Positions 49,940 to 57,378 of a DNA stretch of 64,000 nucleotides are shown here, one piece after another. The stretch is taken from NCBI GenBank assembly GCA_016710585.1, contig JADJVN010000046.1, forward strand, positions 248,001 through 312,000. Direction: 5' to 3'. The DNA is from Saprospiraceae bacterium (GTDB lineage Bacteria; Bacteroidota; Bacteroidia; Chitinophagales; Saprospiraceae). Both the position numbers and the translations under genes were made by a program. The number at the start of each line of letters is the position of its first letter. The stretch's first letter is position 1. The notes below the pieces were generated by a model. That model made no database searches. It saw nothing but the letters and a program-made list of their open reading frames with translations, and was not told the DNA's origin.

Positions 49940-50470
49940 TTAAATGAAATTTGATTTTTTACGAAAAATTTTTACAAAGTGATTTTTTGCGGAGAAGGAC
50001 ATCCAAGTGATGGCATGCCTGCTACCATTGGAACTTTGCCCTTGATAATATCCATTTCCATTACTTAGCATATTGTGGGCTCCTCGTATTGGTGGAAGTC
50101 CTTTGATATTGAAAATTTGTTTTACAAATGAATCAACATCAGCACCATACTTATTGTAGATACCTGCTAATGCAGTCGTGATACCAACGGTCTGCACATA
50201 CTTGTTTTGCGCAAACAGCTTTGTCGCAATACCAAGAATGATGGTACCATATTGCACAGTACTTTTAGTGCCAGTGCCAAGTTTTTGATACCAAGCGAAT
50301 TTATCTAACAAACGGATGGCTGCAAAAACGATCAGAACGAGTCCAAGTTCAATACCTGCATCCATTACGTCAGCAGATTTGATTGATCTTGGAGATTTAA
50401 GTTTTAAAGCATTTTTCATTGAAAGGCCTTTTATTGATTTTGAAATTATTTTTGAACAACTAGTACACAT
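49940..50470 (-). CDS. Membrane protein of the virion block, 176 residues
   Basis: Two to three hydrophobic segments (GIELGLVLIVFAAIRLL, TVQYGTIILGIATKLF, TVGITTALAGIY) lie between basic termini. The start may be the ATG at 50470 or at 50419 (MKNALKLKS). The family is unknown; the charge pattern fits a protein of an internal virion membrane that contacts DNA. Confidence 0.5.
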   Translation of the reverse strand: MCTSCSKIISKSIKGLSMKNALKLKSPRSIKSADVMDAGIELGLVLIVFAAIRLLDKFAWYQKLGTGTKSTVQYGTIILGIATKLFAQNKYVQTVGITTALAGIYNKYGADVDSFVKQIFNIKGLPPIRGAHNMLSNGNGYYQGQSSNGSRHAITWMSFSAKNHFVKIFRKKSNFI

Positions 50471-50475
50471 GATGC

Positions 50476-50741
50476 TTACGATTTTTTACGTCTTACTACA
50501 CGTCTTTTTCTACCTGCCACTTTTGCTTTTTTTGCAGTACCTGCAGTGAACAGACACCAGCCACCAGCTGGATTTTTCACTACTCTGGCTTTACGTCCAA
50601 CTTTGCGGACATTTTTTCGTTTTTTGTAGTAAGTTCAGATTTAGTCTTGCTACAATCTGTCTTTTTATAAACTTTTGTACCGAATTTTTTTGTCTTATTT
50701 AAGACTTTTTTCGGTGCTGATTTTTTTCTAGCAGTTGCCAT
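50476..50741 (-). CDS. Very basic small protein, possible DNA-condensing core protein (one frameshift)
   Basis: Starting at the ATG at 50741 the frame reads MATARKKSAPKKVLNKTKK and breaks near 50634 where one T seems to be missing. The shifted frame continues YYKKRKNVRKVGRKARVV, then NPAGGWCLFTAG, and ends KRRVVRRKKS at 50476. The joined product of about 88 residues is more than a third Lys/Arg. It resembles in composition the core proteins of adenovirus-like particles. Binding and compaction of the genome is an inference from composition. Confidence 0.5.
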
Positions 50742-50790
50742 TTTTAAAATTTATTTTAATGATAAAAAATTAATTACATTTTCAATTTTC

Positions 50791-51024
50791 TCAAGACTCC
50801 AAAACAGGATCTTCAGATCCGTTATTGGTTTTTGATAATGTAGTCTCAGGATCATTTTTTCTAGGATCCAATTTTGCATCATTGGAATCATCTACTTTCT
50901 TTTTTCGTTTTACGATATTGGTTACTGCTTTTTTTGCTTCTGTCTTAGCTGCCTTTTTTACTTGCATAGCAGCCGCTTTTGGATCTCTTCTTTCGTCGAT
51001 TTTCCTGCGAGATATTTTAATCAT
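50791..51024 (-). CDS. Small highly charged protein, 77 residues
   Basis: The N-terminal half is Lys/Arg/Ala-rich (ISRRKIDERRDPKAAA, VKKAAKTEAKKAV) and the C-terminal half acidic. No domain is recognised. It is a neighbour of the other basic gene and overlaps the upstream gene by eight bases, so it may also be a DNA-associated virion protein. Confidence 0.5.
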   Translation of the reverse strand: MIKISRRKIDERRDPKAAAMQVKKAAKTEAKKAVTNIVKRKKKVDDSNDAKLDPRKNDPETTLSKTNNGSEDPVLES

Positions 51025-51979
51025 TTTTAGATTTTTTAGAATTGAATAAAAAATAAGAACCTACTGCAAGAGCAGCTGCTCCAACTATTAGTCCTGTGTT
51101 CATTGTCGATGTTTCTGATTTGATTTCAGCTTTGAGCATGTCATCTATTTCAGGTCCGAAAGTTGGATGTCCTATTCCTGTAGCTGCTCCACGTATAGTT
51201 GCTGCATTGAGTGCGCCAGATGCTTGAAGCGCAGCAATTATTGCAGTTGCTGCCGATAAAATTGCTATTACTAATTTAATAATCAAAGCTGTAGTGACTG
51301 CTGTGACAGGTTCACCGATTCCTGGCTGTCCTTTGTAATCTGGAGAAATTGAAAGTAAATTAATACTTCCTTCAGGTGTGATGTCGACTTGTTTCTGTGC
51401 TGCGTTTATTTCAGAAATATTATTTCTGATAAATAACTCTACATTGGTTCTGTCATAAGCTGATACATTCGCCCAGCCACTCACAGCTGCATTGTGCAAG
51501 ACTTTTTTTGCAGAGAGTGCACCAGATGCTGCAGTATTTATTTTGGTATTATGAATGAAAGCATAAAGCATGTGATGGCCAGACTTCTTAAAGTCTGGTG
51601 AACTGAAGATATTCAGCCTTGCAAACTCCCTGCGCTTTGCATCAAAGTAACATGCCGCAAAGTCTTTATTCGTAAGGCGATAATAGGTACCATTAATTGG
51701 TTCAGTATAATCGACATTGGTTTTTTTACCAATTCGTTCAACCCAATTTGCAGTTGCAGGATTATGCTGAGCGACACATTTCAGTACATCTTCAGTAAGT
51801 CCGTTTAGGCTCACAGGGGTATCAATTGATTGAGCATGTTTGATAAGTGAAACGACTGGATATAATTCAGGTGATATGACACCATCAAAATAAATATTCT
51901 GTAGTCCTAATCTCTTTGACTTAGAGATTAACTCTAATGCTTTGGCGAAATTACCTCTTGGATCTCCGTAATATACCAA
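51017..51979 (-). CDS. Tail-anchored protein, or C-terminal part of the transglutaminase-fold protein
   Basis: The 320 residues have hydrophobic Ala-rich helices near residues 225-255 and a C-terminal anchor (MNTGLIVGAAALAVGSYFLF) followed by NSKKSKND. The frame starts only with TTG (51979) and overlaps the preceding gene by 46 bases. The phrase ILVYYGDPRGNFAKAL would continue that gene smoothly after a one-base shift. I therefore suspect one protein of about 560 residues split by a frameshift, but two coupled genes cannot be excluded. Confidence 0.5.
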   Translation of the reverse strand: MVYYGDPRGNFAKALELISKSKRLGLQNIYFDGVISPELYPVVSLIKHAQSIDTPVSLNGLTEDVLKCVAQHNPATANWVERIGKKTNVDYTEPINGTYYRLTNKDFAACYFDAKRREFARLNIFSSPDFKKSGHHMLYAFIHNTKINTAASGALSAKKVLHNAAVSGWANVSAYDRTNVELFIRNNISEINAAQKQVDITPEGSINLLSISPDYKGQPGIGEPVTAVTTALIIKLVIAILSAATAIIAALQASGALNAATIRGAATGIGHPTFGPEIDDMLKAEIKSETSTMNTGLIVGAAALAVGSYFLFNSKKSKND

Positions 51980-52686
51980 GACAAGATATTAATCTGTCTT
52001 TTGGCAAGTTCTAGTGCTAGTGCAGATTGTGTGAACTTAGATTCATCAAGTGGAGGAAGTACAATAGCTTTTTTAGGACCGTCTCTAAATGCTTCAATGC
52101 GAGATGGAGCAGCCTTTTGTGTGATGACAGCAGCTACTTGAGGAAGTCCATGAATATATCTTAATTCTCGCATTTTATAATCTTTAAAAATCGTGTACTT
52201 TTCTTCTCTATTGAATTTATCAAAAACGGGATCGATGATGATATTTCCCATTCTAGTGTGAGTGATGACATAGACATGATTAAACTCGTCTGAATCATCG
52301 TATCCTGCAAACCGGTATGAGTAACCAAAATCAAAATTGCGTAAAAGCGCACCTACGAAAATGGACATAGACTTGCAGTCTGCAAATCCTGAAGCCCAAG
52401 TCTGAGCTGGAGTCTTCACGTCTTCGTACCTGATACCATCAGCGACGTATTTAATATGGAACCTTACAAAATTCCAAATATTATAAAGCGTATCGCGATC
52501 TGATCGGCTTTTGAGATGAGGTGCAAAATGTGCAACTTCTCGCGCTGCTTGATGATCATTAATGCCGTCAACAGCAATAATAAGGTTGATGATATCTTTG
52601 GTATCGAAATCAACTTTGATCACTTCACTTACTCCATCAGGACTAAGTATTAATGAATTCGCTAGAGATGTCAAAGAACTTCCCAT
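51934..52686 (-). CDS. Transglutaminase-like cysteine protein
   Basis: The 250 residues show the papain-like transglutaminase core: Cys in GFADCKSMSIF, His in EFNHVYVIT, and Asp in IIIDPVFD, so the triad is complete. The preceding helix WNFVRFHIKYV is typical as well. Bacterial members are proteases or amide-forming enzymes. In a virion block a role in processing or cross-linking of capsid or core proteins is conceivable. The gene lies one base after the membrane-anchored gene upstream. Confidence 0.7.
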   Translation of the reverse strand: MGSSLTSLANSLILSPDGVSEVIKVDFDTKDIINLIIAVDGINDHQAAREVAHFAPHLKSRSDRDTLYNIWNFVRFHIKYVADGIRYEDVKTPAQTWASGFADCKSMSIFVGALLRNFDFGYSYRFAGYDDSDEFNHVYVITHTRMGNIIIDPVFDKFNREEKYTIFKDYKMRELRYIHGLPQVAAVITQKAAPSRIEAFRDGPKKAIVLPPLDESKFTQSALALELAKRQINILSWYITEIQEVISPKH

Positions 52687-53139
52687 CTACAATATTGCAA
52701 GTGGGTAATTTATATTAAATGGAATACCACCCACGACCACTCGTCCACGTATGGAGAAGCCATTCAGGTAATCCTTATTTTTAATTAAGTCAACGATGTT
52801 TTGAGCCAGGTCAACAGTGTGTATCACACCATTGATGGTGATCTTGGTCTCTACTGCTGGAGGCAATGATATACGATTGGGAATAGATAGACTGGATACA
52901 GGATATTCACCATAATATAACTGACCGTCGAAGGAATCCATCCATAATACCACAGGTCCTTCATTTCGGTAAGTGATATAAATATTGGTGACAAGATTGA
53001 GTCCAGAGAACGTAGGTCGTGTAATTTTGGCGGAAACAAAGATTAAGCCATTGATGATGGCATCCTTTGCTTTATTGCCAAACCAATACAATAGTCCAGC
53101 TATACCAAGAAGTAAAACGATTGTCCCTGTTCGTTTCAT
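52687..53139 (-). CDS. LEA14/WHy-like protein with N-terminal membrane anchor
   Basis: The 150 residues start with a membrane helix (TIVLLLGIAGLLYWFG) and continue with a beta domain of LEA14 type: LNLVTNIYITYRNEGP, then LSIPNRISLPP and FSIRGRVVVGG. This is the first gene of the virion block. WHy/LEA14 domains are found in desiccation proteins and in some surface proteins; the role here is unknown. Confidence 0.55.
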   Translation of the reverse strand: MKRTGTIVLLLGIAGLLYWFGNKAKDAIINGLIFVSAKITRPTFSGLNLVTNIYITYRNEGPVVLWMDSFDGQLYYGEYPVSSLSIPNRISLPPAVETKITINGVIHTVDLAQNIVDLIKNKDYLNGFSIRGRVVVGGIPFNINYPLAIL

Positions 53140-53239
53140 ATATGCAAATAAACGATAATATGAAAGTGAAAACAGGACTTATATGGACTTGTAGGCTAGT
53201 CGATGGAAATGAATTGAAATAATGGAATTAATCCAAATT

Positions 53240-53271
53240 AAAAAGCCAAACTTCTTACAGTTTGGCTTTTT
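53240..53271 (-). terminator. Terminator after the right cassette gene
   Basis: AAAAAGCCAAAC pairs with GTTTGGCTTTTT around an eight-base loop, with A- and T-runs included in the stem so that it can act in both directions. It ends transcription of the gene at 53277 just before the virion block. Confidence 0.75.
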
Positions 53272-53276
53272 CTATC

Positions 53277-53750
53277 TTATTCCTTATCATGCCCCGTGAG
53301 CTTGGCGCACTCCCTGAGCAGTTCTTTTATCATTCTGGCCATGAAGAACATATCAGTGGTGAACTCTGCATTCTCCCAGTCTGAGTCTTCCATACATGAG
53401 GCTTCTAGGATCTTGTACAGCAGATCTTCCAGATTCCTTCCAGAGTCGATGCATAGGATATTATTGATCCTTTCTTCCATCTCATCTCTGGACTGTGGCT
53501 CGGCTCTCCCGGCACGCACCAGGAGTCTTAGTGCATCGATGAAGTTCATAGCCTCTATGATATCTTCCTCGCCAAAGATATCTGCAGTATATCCATGTGT
53601 AAGTACATGGAGCCTGTCATCAAAGCAGTGCTCATCATAATTAAGGCAGAAATCCCGCATCAGTCGCTGGATCACTTCATACTGCGCATCGACGCGCTTC
53701 TCTACTTCTCTCTGAGAAATGTTTCTTGAAATTTTTTTACTGTTCGTCAT
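53277..53750 (-). CDS. Hypothetical protein, right copy of a duplicated family
   Basis: The 157-residue protein is a paralogue of the protein at 35110-35586, with the same blocks and an identical last 14 residues. The ATG at 53750 (MTNSKKISR) is chosen since it matches the basic start of the other copy; the frame extends further upstream through the leader RNA. The two proteins differ most in the acidic middle. The function is unknown. Confidence 0.6.
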   Translation of the reverse strand: MTNSKKISRNISQREVEKRVDAQYEVIQRLMRDFCLNYDEHCFDDRLHVLTHGYTADIFGEEDIIEAMNFIDALRLLVRAGRAEPQSRDEMEERINNILCIDSGRNLEDLLYKILEASCMEDSDWENAEFTTDMFFMARMIKELLRECAKLTGHDKE

Positions 53751-53778
53751 GTAAAAATTGGTTAATAAATAAAAAATA

Positions 53779-53845
53779 GCCACTCCTGACGAACAGCACT
53801 CCAGTGTGTAGATTTGCTACCCGATTTTACGGGTAAAGGAGTGGC
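53779..53845 (-). ncRNA. Structured leader RNA, right copy
   Basis: GCCACTCC (53779-53786) and GGAGTGGC (53838-53845) close a three-way junction that holds a TACCCG/CGGGTA hairpin with the same ATTTTA loop (53818-53835) and a CACT-CC-AGTG hairpin (53797-53806). Relative to the left copy, one inner pair changes from T-A to C-G and the second hairpin has a different sequence, while pairing is kept. Confidence 0.55.
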
Positions 53846-53892
53846 GTTCCTTGATAAATCTATTTTGGAACACTAAGTACTGATCGTCGTTG

Positions 53893-53925
53893 CAAATATG
53901 CAACAAAAAGCAATACAGCACCAAA
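53893..53925 (-). promoter_or_regulatory. Proximal promoter of the right cassette
   Basis: On the minus strand TTTG (53922-53925) and CATATTTG (53893-53900) are 21 bases apart, the same boxes and spacing as at 35727-35759. The -7 box lies in a near-palindrome GTTGCATATTTGCAAC. Confidence 0.55.
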
Positions 53926-53972
53926 TAAAATTTATATATATTTTTTATGAATGTGAGTAGTATATTAAATGA

Positions 53973-53998
53973 GTACAAATGTACTTTATTATAGTACA
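53973..53998 (-). promoter_or_regulatory. GTAC-type distal promoter/operator, copy 2
   Basis: The palindrome GTACAAATGTAC (53973-53984) includes a minus-strand TACATTTG that fits TAnnTTTG. It is preceded on that strand by CTATAATAAA and further GTAC repeats. The arrangement matches the sites at 35811 and 59101. Confidence 0.45.
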
Positions 53999-54059
53999 AT
54001 GTACTATTTTATAGGACTAAATTTTTGTTAAAAAAGTGGAATGGTATTCGGCATCGTCG

Positions 54060-54154
54060 TATATTTGACAAATGGAATTAAGGAAGTTTCATAAATTAAA
54101 GAATGTTAAAAAATAGTTTAGGATGAGCAGATACGGATCTGCTCATTTTTTTTT
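54060..54154 (+). ncRNA. Putative small RNA unit with strong terminator, copy 1
   Basis: A TATATTTG box (54060-54067) is followed after about 56 bases by the hairpin TGAGCAGAT-ACGG-ATCTGCTCA (54124-54145) and nine T. No open frame of note lies between. The unit resembles the next one by eye over most of its length. It may be a short RNA, or simply a terminator. Confidence 0.4.
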
Positions 54155-54199
54155 GACTGGTGTAATTATAAAATCTGCAATTGGCACAATAATTGGAAG

Positions 54200-54298
54200 T
54201 ATATTTAACATAGTTTAAATTTTAGAAAGTATCATAATTAAAAAAGTGTTACGTGTTAAAAAAAGTGAGCAGATACAGATCTGTTCACTTTTTTTTTG
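54200..54298 (+). ncRNA. Putative small RNA unit with strong terminator, copy 2
   Basis: A TATATTTA box (54200-54207) precedes the hairpin AGTGAGCAGAT / ATCTGTTCACT (54264-54289) and a T-run. The upstream flank AATAATTGGA is shared with the copy broken by the IS256-type element at 36.4 kb. Stem changes relative to copy 1 are partly compensated by G-U pairing. Confidence 0.4.
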
Positions 54299-54336
54299 TA
54301 GCATAGTGTTTGTATAATTAATAAAAAGGTGTCATT

Positions 54337-54356
54337 ACCTCTCACGAGGTTTTTTC
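54337..54356 (+). terminator. Terminator ACCTC-TCAC-GAGGT
   Basis: A five-base stem with a four-base loop is followed by seven T. It lies in the 680-base gene-poor stretch between the right cassette and the membrane-protein gene. Confidence 0.55.
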
Positions 54357-54363
54357 AGGTGTT

Positions 54364-54395
54364 GACTGATCAGACGACTGTTTGATCAGTCTTTT
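54364..54395 (+). terminator. Terminator GACTGATCA / TGATCAGTC
   Basis: A perfect nine-base stem around a ten-base loop is followed by TTTT. With its neighbours it isolates the gene at 54466 from upstream transcription. Confidence 0.6.
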
Positions 54396-54465
54396 ATTAA
54401 AACGCATTGCATAACAATAATAATTATAACATATCACATTTGAAAAAATAAATAAAAACAAAAAC

Positions 54466-54861
54466 ATGAATTGGTATAACATATTGTGGATATTATTTGA
54501 ATCAGTTGTAGGTGTATATGTACATAATATATTAAAGCCTTTAAATGAATATGCTAGTTTAAGAATGAGACAACTATGGAATAGCGAAAATGTGATTACT
54601 TTCCAGCGAAGACAAAAATCATTGAATGTTTTTCTAATTTTAATAATACTTTGCATAATTTATTTGGTTTATCAAGTTTTTTTTAGTTCTGAAATAACAA
54701 GGATGACTATATTTCTCATAGTCAGCACTTCGATTCTTACTACGATCCTCATGATGCTTTACTTTTATCTGAAATATGTGTTTATACCATACTTCAGTGA
54801 AGATGGTATCATAGATAAGCAGATCCAAGTCTTGGATAAGCTTACTAAGATAAAATCGTAA
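54466..54861 (+). CDS. Hypothetical membrane protein, 131 residues
   Basis: Three hydrophobic segments (WYNILWILFESVVGVYV, FLILIILCIIYLVYQVFF, IFLIVSTSILTTILMMLYFYL) and a charged C-terminus are seen. It is transcribed opposite to the neighbouring early genes and converges with the recombinase gene. Phage superinfection or lysis functions are possible, but nothing in the sequence decides. Confidence 0.5.
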   Translation: MNWYNILWILFESVVGVYVHNILKPLNEYASLRMRQLWNSENVITFQRRQKSLNVFLILIILCIIYLVYQVFFSSEITRMTIFLIVSTSILTTILMMLYFYLKYVFIPYFSEDGIIDKQIQVLDKLTKIKS

Positions 54862-54872
54862 TTTATATAACA

Positions 54873-55799
54873 TTATTTATTCATTGGGTGAAATTCTTCT
54901 ATCGTCTTGCGTAGATACTTCATATCAGTGTGAGTATAGATCTGTGTGGTGATGATGCTTTCATGACCAAGGATTTGGGAAAGCACTAAGATATCCATTC
55001 CATTTTGTATCAGATGTGTCGCAAATGTATGTCTAAATGTATGTGCGCTTATTTTTTTAGATATACGAGCAGATCTTGCAGCTTTCTGGATGATTTCATG
55101 GAGCAGCGATTTATTTAATCTAAATCCTTGATTGGATAGGAAGACAAAGTTTTCCTGTTTGAGCTGTAGAGGATATTTGATTCTAGTGTGTAGATATATC
55201 TGCAATGTGTCAAGTGCTGACTGAGCGATTGGAATGATTCTTTCTTTATTTCCTTTACCTATTATTTTGATAGTTTGATTCTTGAAGTCTATGTTTGATA
55301 TCTTCAGATTACAACATTCAGATGCGCGAATGCCACATGCATAAAGTGTCTCAATAATTGCTTTATCACGTATTCCATAGAAATTTTTTAATGAGATAGA
55401 ATTTATTATATTTCTTACTTCAAAATACTCCAAATAGTTTGGAATTTTGAATCCCAACTTAGGAGATTCAATATTTTTTGCAGGATTGACCTTTATTCTT
55501 CTTTCAACAATTAGGAAAGCAAAGAAAGATTTAATTCCTGCCAAAATCCTAGCTTGACTACTTGCTTGATGAAGTTGATAATAATCCTGCAAAAATTTTT
55601 GAATGTCGCTTTCAGTAGTTCGTGATGGTTCAAATATTTTTTGATTCATCATGAACTCAGCAAAAAGCGATATATCATTCTGATATCCCTTTTGTGTATT
55701 CTCAGAGTAACCGCGCTCTAGTTTGAGATAATAAATAAATGCTTCAATACTTCCCTTCCAGTTCATAAAAAAATGATTTAATTTCGTTATGCAGTTCAA
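54873..55799 (-). CDS. Tyrosine recombinase, XerC/XerD-like
   Basis: The protein has an N-terminal SAM-like core-binding domain (FIYYLKLERGYSENT) and a catalytic domain with all residues: Arg in CGIRASE, Lys in GKGNKER, HTFRH, His in LGHES and Tyr in TQIYTH. ATG at 55766 (MNWKGSIEAF) is the likelier start; it gives about 297 residues, the size of XerD. It may be the integrase of the element or a host-type Xer protein. Together with the dif-like site at 33.5 kb it suggests integration by Xer-type recombination. Confidence 0.9.
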   Translation of the reverse strand: MNCITKLNHFFMNWKGSIEAFIYYLKLERGYSENTQKGYQNDISLFAEFMMNQKIFEPSRTTESDIQKFLQDYYQLHQASSQARILAGIKSFFAFLIVERRIKVNPAKNIESPKLGFKIPNYLEYFEVRNIINSISLKNFYGIRDKAIIETLYACGIRASECCNLKISNIDFKNQTIKIIGKGNKERIIPIAQSALDTLQIYLHTRIKYPLQLKQENFVFLSNQGFRLNKSLLHEIIQKAARSARISKKISAHTFRHTFATHLIQNGMDILVLSQILGHESIITTQIYTHTDMKYLRKTIEEFHPMNK

Positions 55800-55935
55800 G
55801 CCTAATTTGCTTCTCTTGCATCGATTAAAAAATATAATAATTCAAAAATCTATTGTCGCAATTGATTTTGTCTTTTCATCGATAAGCATGTGAAGCAAAT
55901 TAAGCTAATTCCATAACACTTCATAAAATTTTTCA

Positions 55936-56682
55936 TCACTCAAAAACTTTAGTAAATAATATACCTCTACCATTCTTATATCCTAGCCTGGGCGTCTGAG
56001 ACTTTGGCATTTGCTCTCTAACTTGAGCGATGAAATCAATATAGTTATACCGGTACTCTGGAAACATCTCATATACATTTAGCATGATCTCAGTGAATAA
56101 ACTGTTAGGGTCACCATCGAATGCATATTGAAAGTCTTGACAAGCTGATAATGTTAATATATTTGGTTTATTGCTTTGTTCTAGAATAAATGGTCTTTTA
56201 ACTTGCCTATTACTTCCGAATTTGAAATATTTTTTCGCATAACTTAAAGTCAAGTTTTTTTCAACTGCTTTACTAATAGTTCCACTATGGCAACTATCAC
56301 TAATAAGTACAATTTCTACACCAGTTCTGAAATAGGTTAAAATCTTATACAGATCATCATCAAGGAGCATTCCATCATAGAGGCACCAGGTCTCATCTTT
56401 GCCATCATTTTCGTCTTTATTATTATCAGCAACACTGGCTCCATGTCCTGAATAATATATATAAACTTTATCACTTGACTCAGCCTTTAGGGATACTTTT
56501 GATATAGTCTCAATTACATTCATCACTGTAGCTGATCCATCAACTAGAATCCAAGATTTGTCTACTTTTATTAATGCATTCATTCTTGCCACATCATTTA
56601 GCGGTGCAAGTAATATTCCTTCCCAGGAATTATAACTAACTGGATCTAATTTACTTAAGCCAATAAATATACCGTATATCAT
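55936..56682 (-). CDS. Caspase-family (metacaspase-like) peptidase
   Basis: The 248 residues form a single p20-like caspase domain: N-terminal FIGLSKLDP, the catalytic His in YYSGHGASV and the Cys in ISDSCHSGT, then ILTLSACQ and FTEIMLN. There is no signal peptide or repeat domain. Bacterial relatives cleave after Arg or Lys and often act in stress or defence. Here the gene closes an early-type phage operon, right behind an 80-residue protein. Killing of the host cell, activation of another protein, or processing of virion proteins are all open. Confidence 0.8.
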   Translation of the reverse strand: MIYGIFIGLSKLDPVSYNSWEGILLAPLNDVARMNALIKVDKSWILVDGSATVMNVIETISKVSLKAESSDKVYIYYSGHGASVADNNKDENDGKDETWCLYDGMLLDDDLYKILTYFRTGVEIVLISDSCHSGTISKAVEKNLTLSYAKKYFKFGSNRQVKRPFILEQSNKPNILTLSACQDFQYAFDGDPNSLFTEIMLNVYEMFPEYRYNYIDFIAQVREQMPKSQTPRLGYKNGRGILFTKVFE

Positions 56683-56686
56683 AATT

Positions 56687-56929
56687 TTAAATTTGTATAA
56701 ATAATTTTCGAATCATGACAGATAGAATTTCTGTCTCAATTATGGTGTTCATTGAAATGCAAATGAATATTTCAGGATTTTTTGTAATATAAATTTTTAA
56801 AACAGAACGTGAGTCAAAATTTTGAACTACTGCAGTCAAACTTTCATTTCTGTAAAAGTCACTATTATTTGATACTAATTTGAACTTATGTTTAAAGAGA
56901 AAATCTTGAATATGATCAGATATTTGCAT
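56687..56929 (-). CDS. Hypothetical protein, 80 residues
   Basis: A small alpha/beta protein without recognised motif (VLKIYITKNPEIFICIS is its main strand pair). It lies four bases before the metacaspase gene and could be its partner or regulator; this rests on position only. Confidence 0.45.
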   Translation of the reverse strand: MQISDHIQDFLFKHKFKLVSNNSDFYRNESLTAVVQNFDSRSVLKIYITKNPEIFICISMNTIIETEILSVMIRKLFIQI

Positions 56930-56932
56930 TAG

Positions 56933-57136
56933 CTATTTATTTTTTACTGAATGAAATAATTTATCACATGGTATTGTATGTCCTAGACTAGCTCTTCCAT
57001 TTTTAATGTACTTAATGATCCATTTATGGTTTTCTTGCCATTTCTCGCGAGTGCATCCGCATATTTTGCATTTGTCGTGGAAGTGAATTTCTTCTCCATT
57101 AGTAGTGAGGTTAACCCTTTGCCATGTATGTCGCAT
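56933..57136 (-). CDS. Small zinc-ribbon-like protein, 67 residues
   Basis: CKICGC in the middle and a further Cys and His (GHTIPCDKLFH) may bind a metal ion. The protein is basic and Trp-rich. It is packed in the early operon. The function is unknown. Confidence 0.45.
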   Translation of the reverse strand: MRHTWQRVNLTTNGEEIHFHDKCKICGCTREKWQENHKWIIKYIKNGRASLGHTIPCDKLFHSVKNK

Positions 57137-57138
57137 GA

Positions 57139-57377
57139 TTAATAATTATCTAGGTTAAATAATGTAGGGCCATCTGATAGCTTTTTATGAATATTTGCTA
57201 TCTTAAGACTTTGTGACTTTCTATTTTTTTTTATTTCCTGAAGCTTAGTGAAATCTTCATTAGTTTTATGTCTATCTAGAATTTTGTTTTCCTCTAAGTA
57301 ATCTTTTCTTTCACTGAGTAAACTTCTGTAATATCACTAAGTACTCCTTCAAAGTGGTTATATAATATTTCTAGCAT
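57139..57377 (-). CDS. Small charged protein (frameshifted)
   Basis: From the ATG at 57377 the frame reads MLEILYNHFEGVLSDI and stops early near 57293. A one-base shift near 57310 continues DYLEENKILDRHKTNEDF and ends at 57139 with FNLDNY. The joined product of about 80 residues exactly fills the space between its neighbours, which is the main support. Confidence 0.4.
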
Positions 57378-57378
57378 T

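Noticed and set aside
38326..53139. Tailed prophage
   Set aside because: No large terminase, portal, HK97-type capsid, tail tube or tape-measure protein is found in about 15 kb of packed virion-type genes.
54654..54680. Second dif-like site (GCATAATTTAT)
   Set aside because: Only one half resembles the site at 33525, the XerD arm is missing, and it lies inside a membrane-protein gene.
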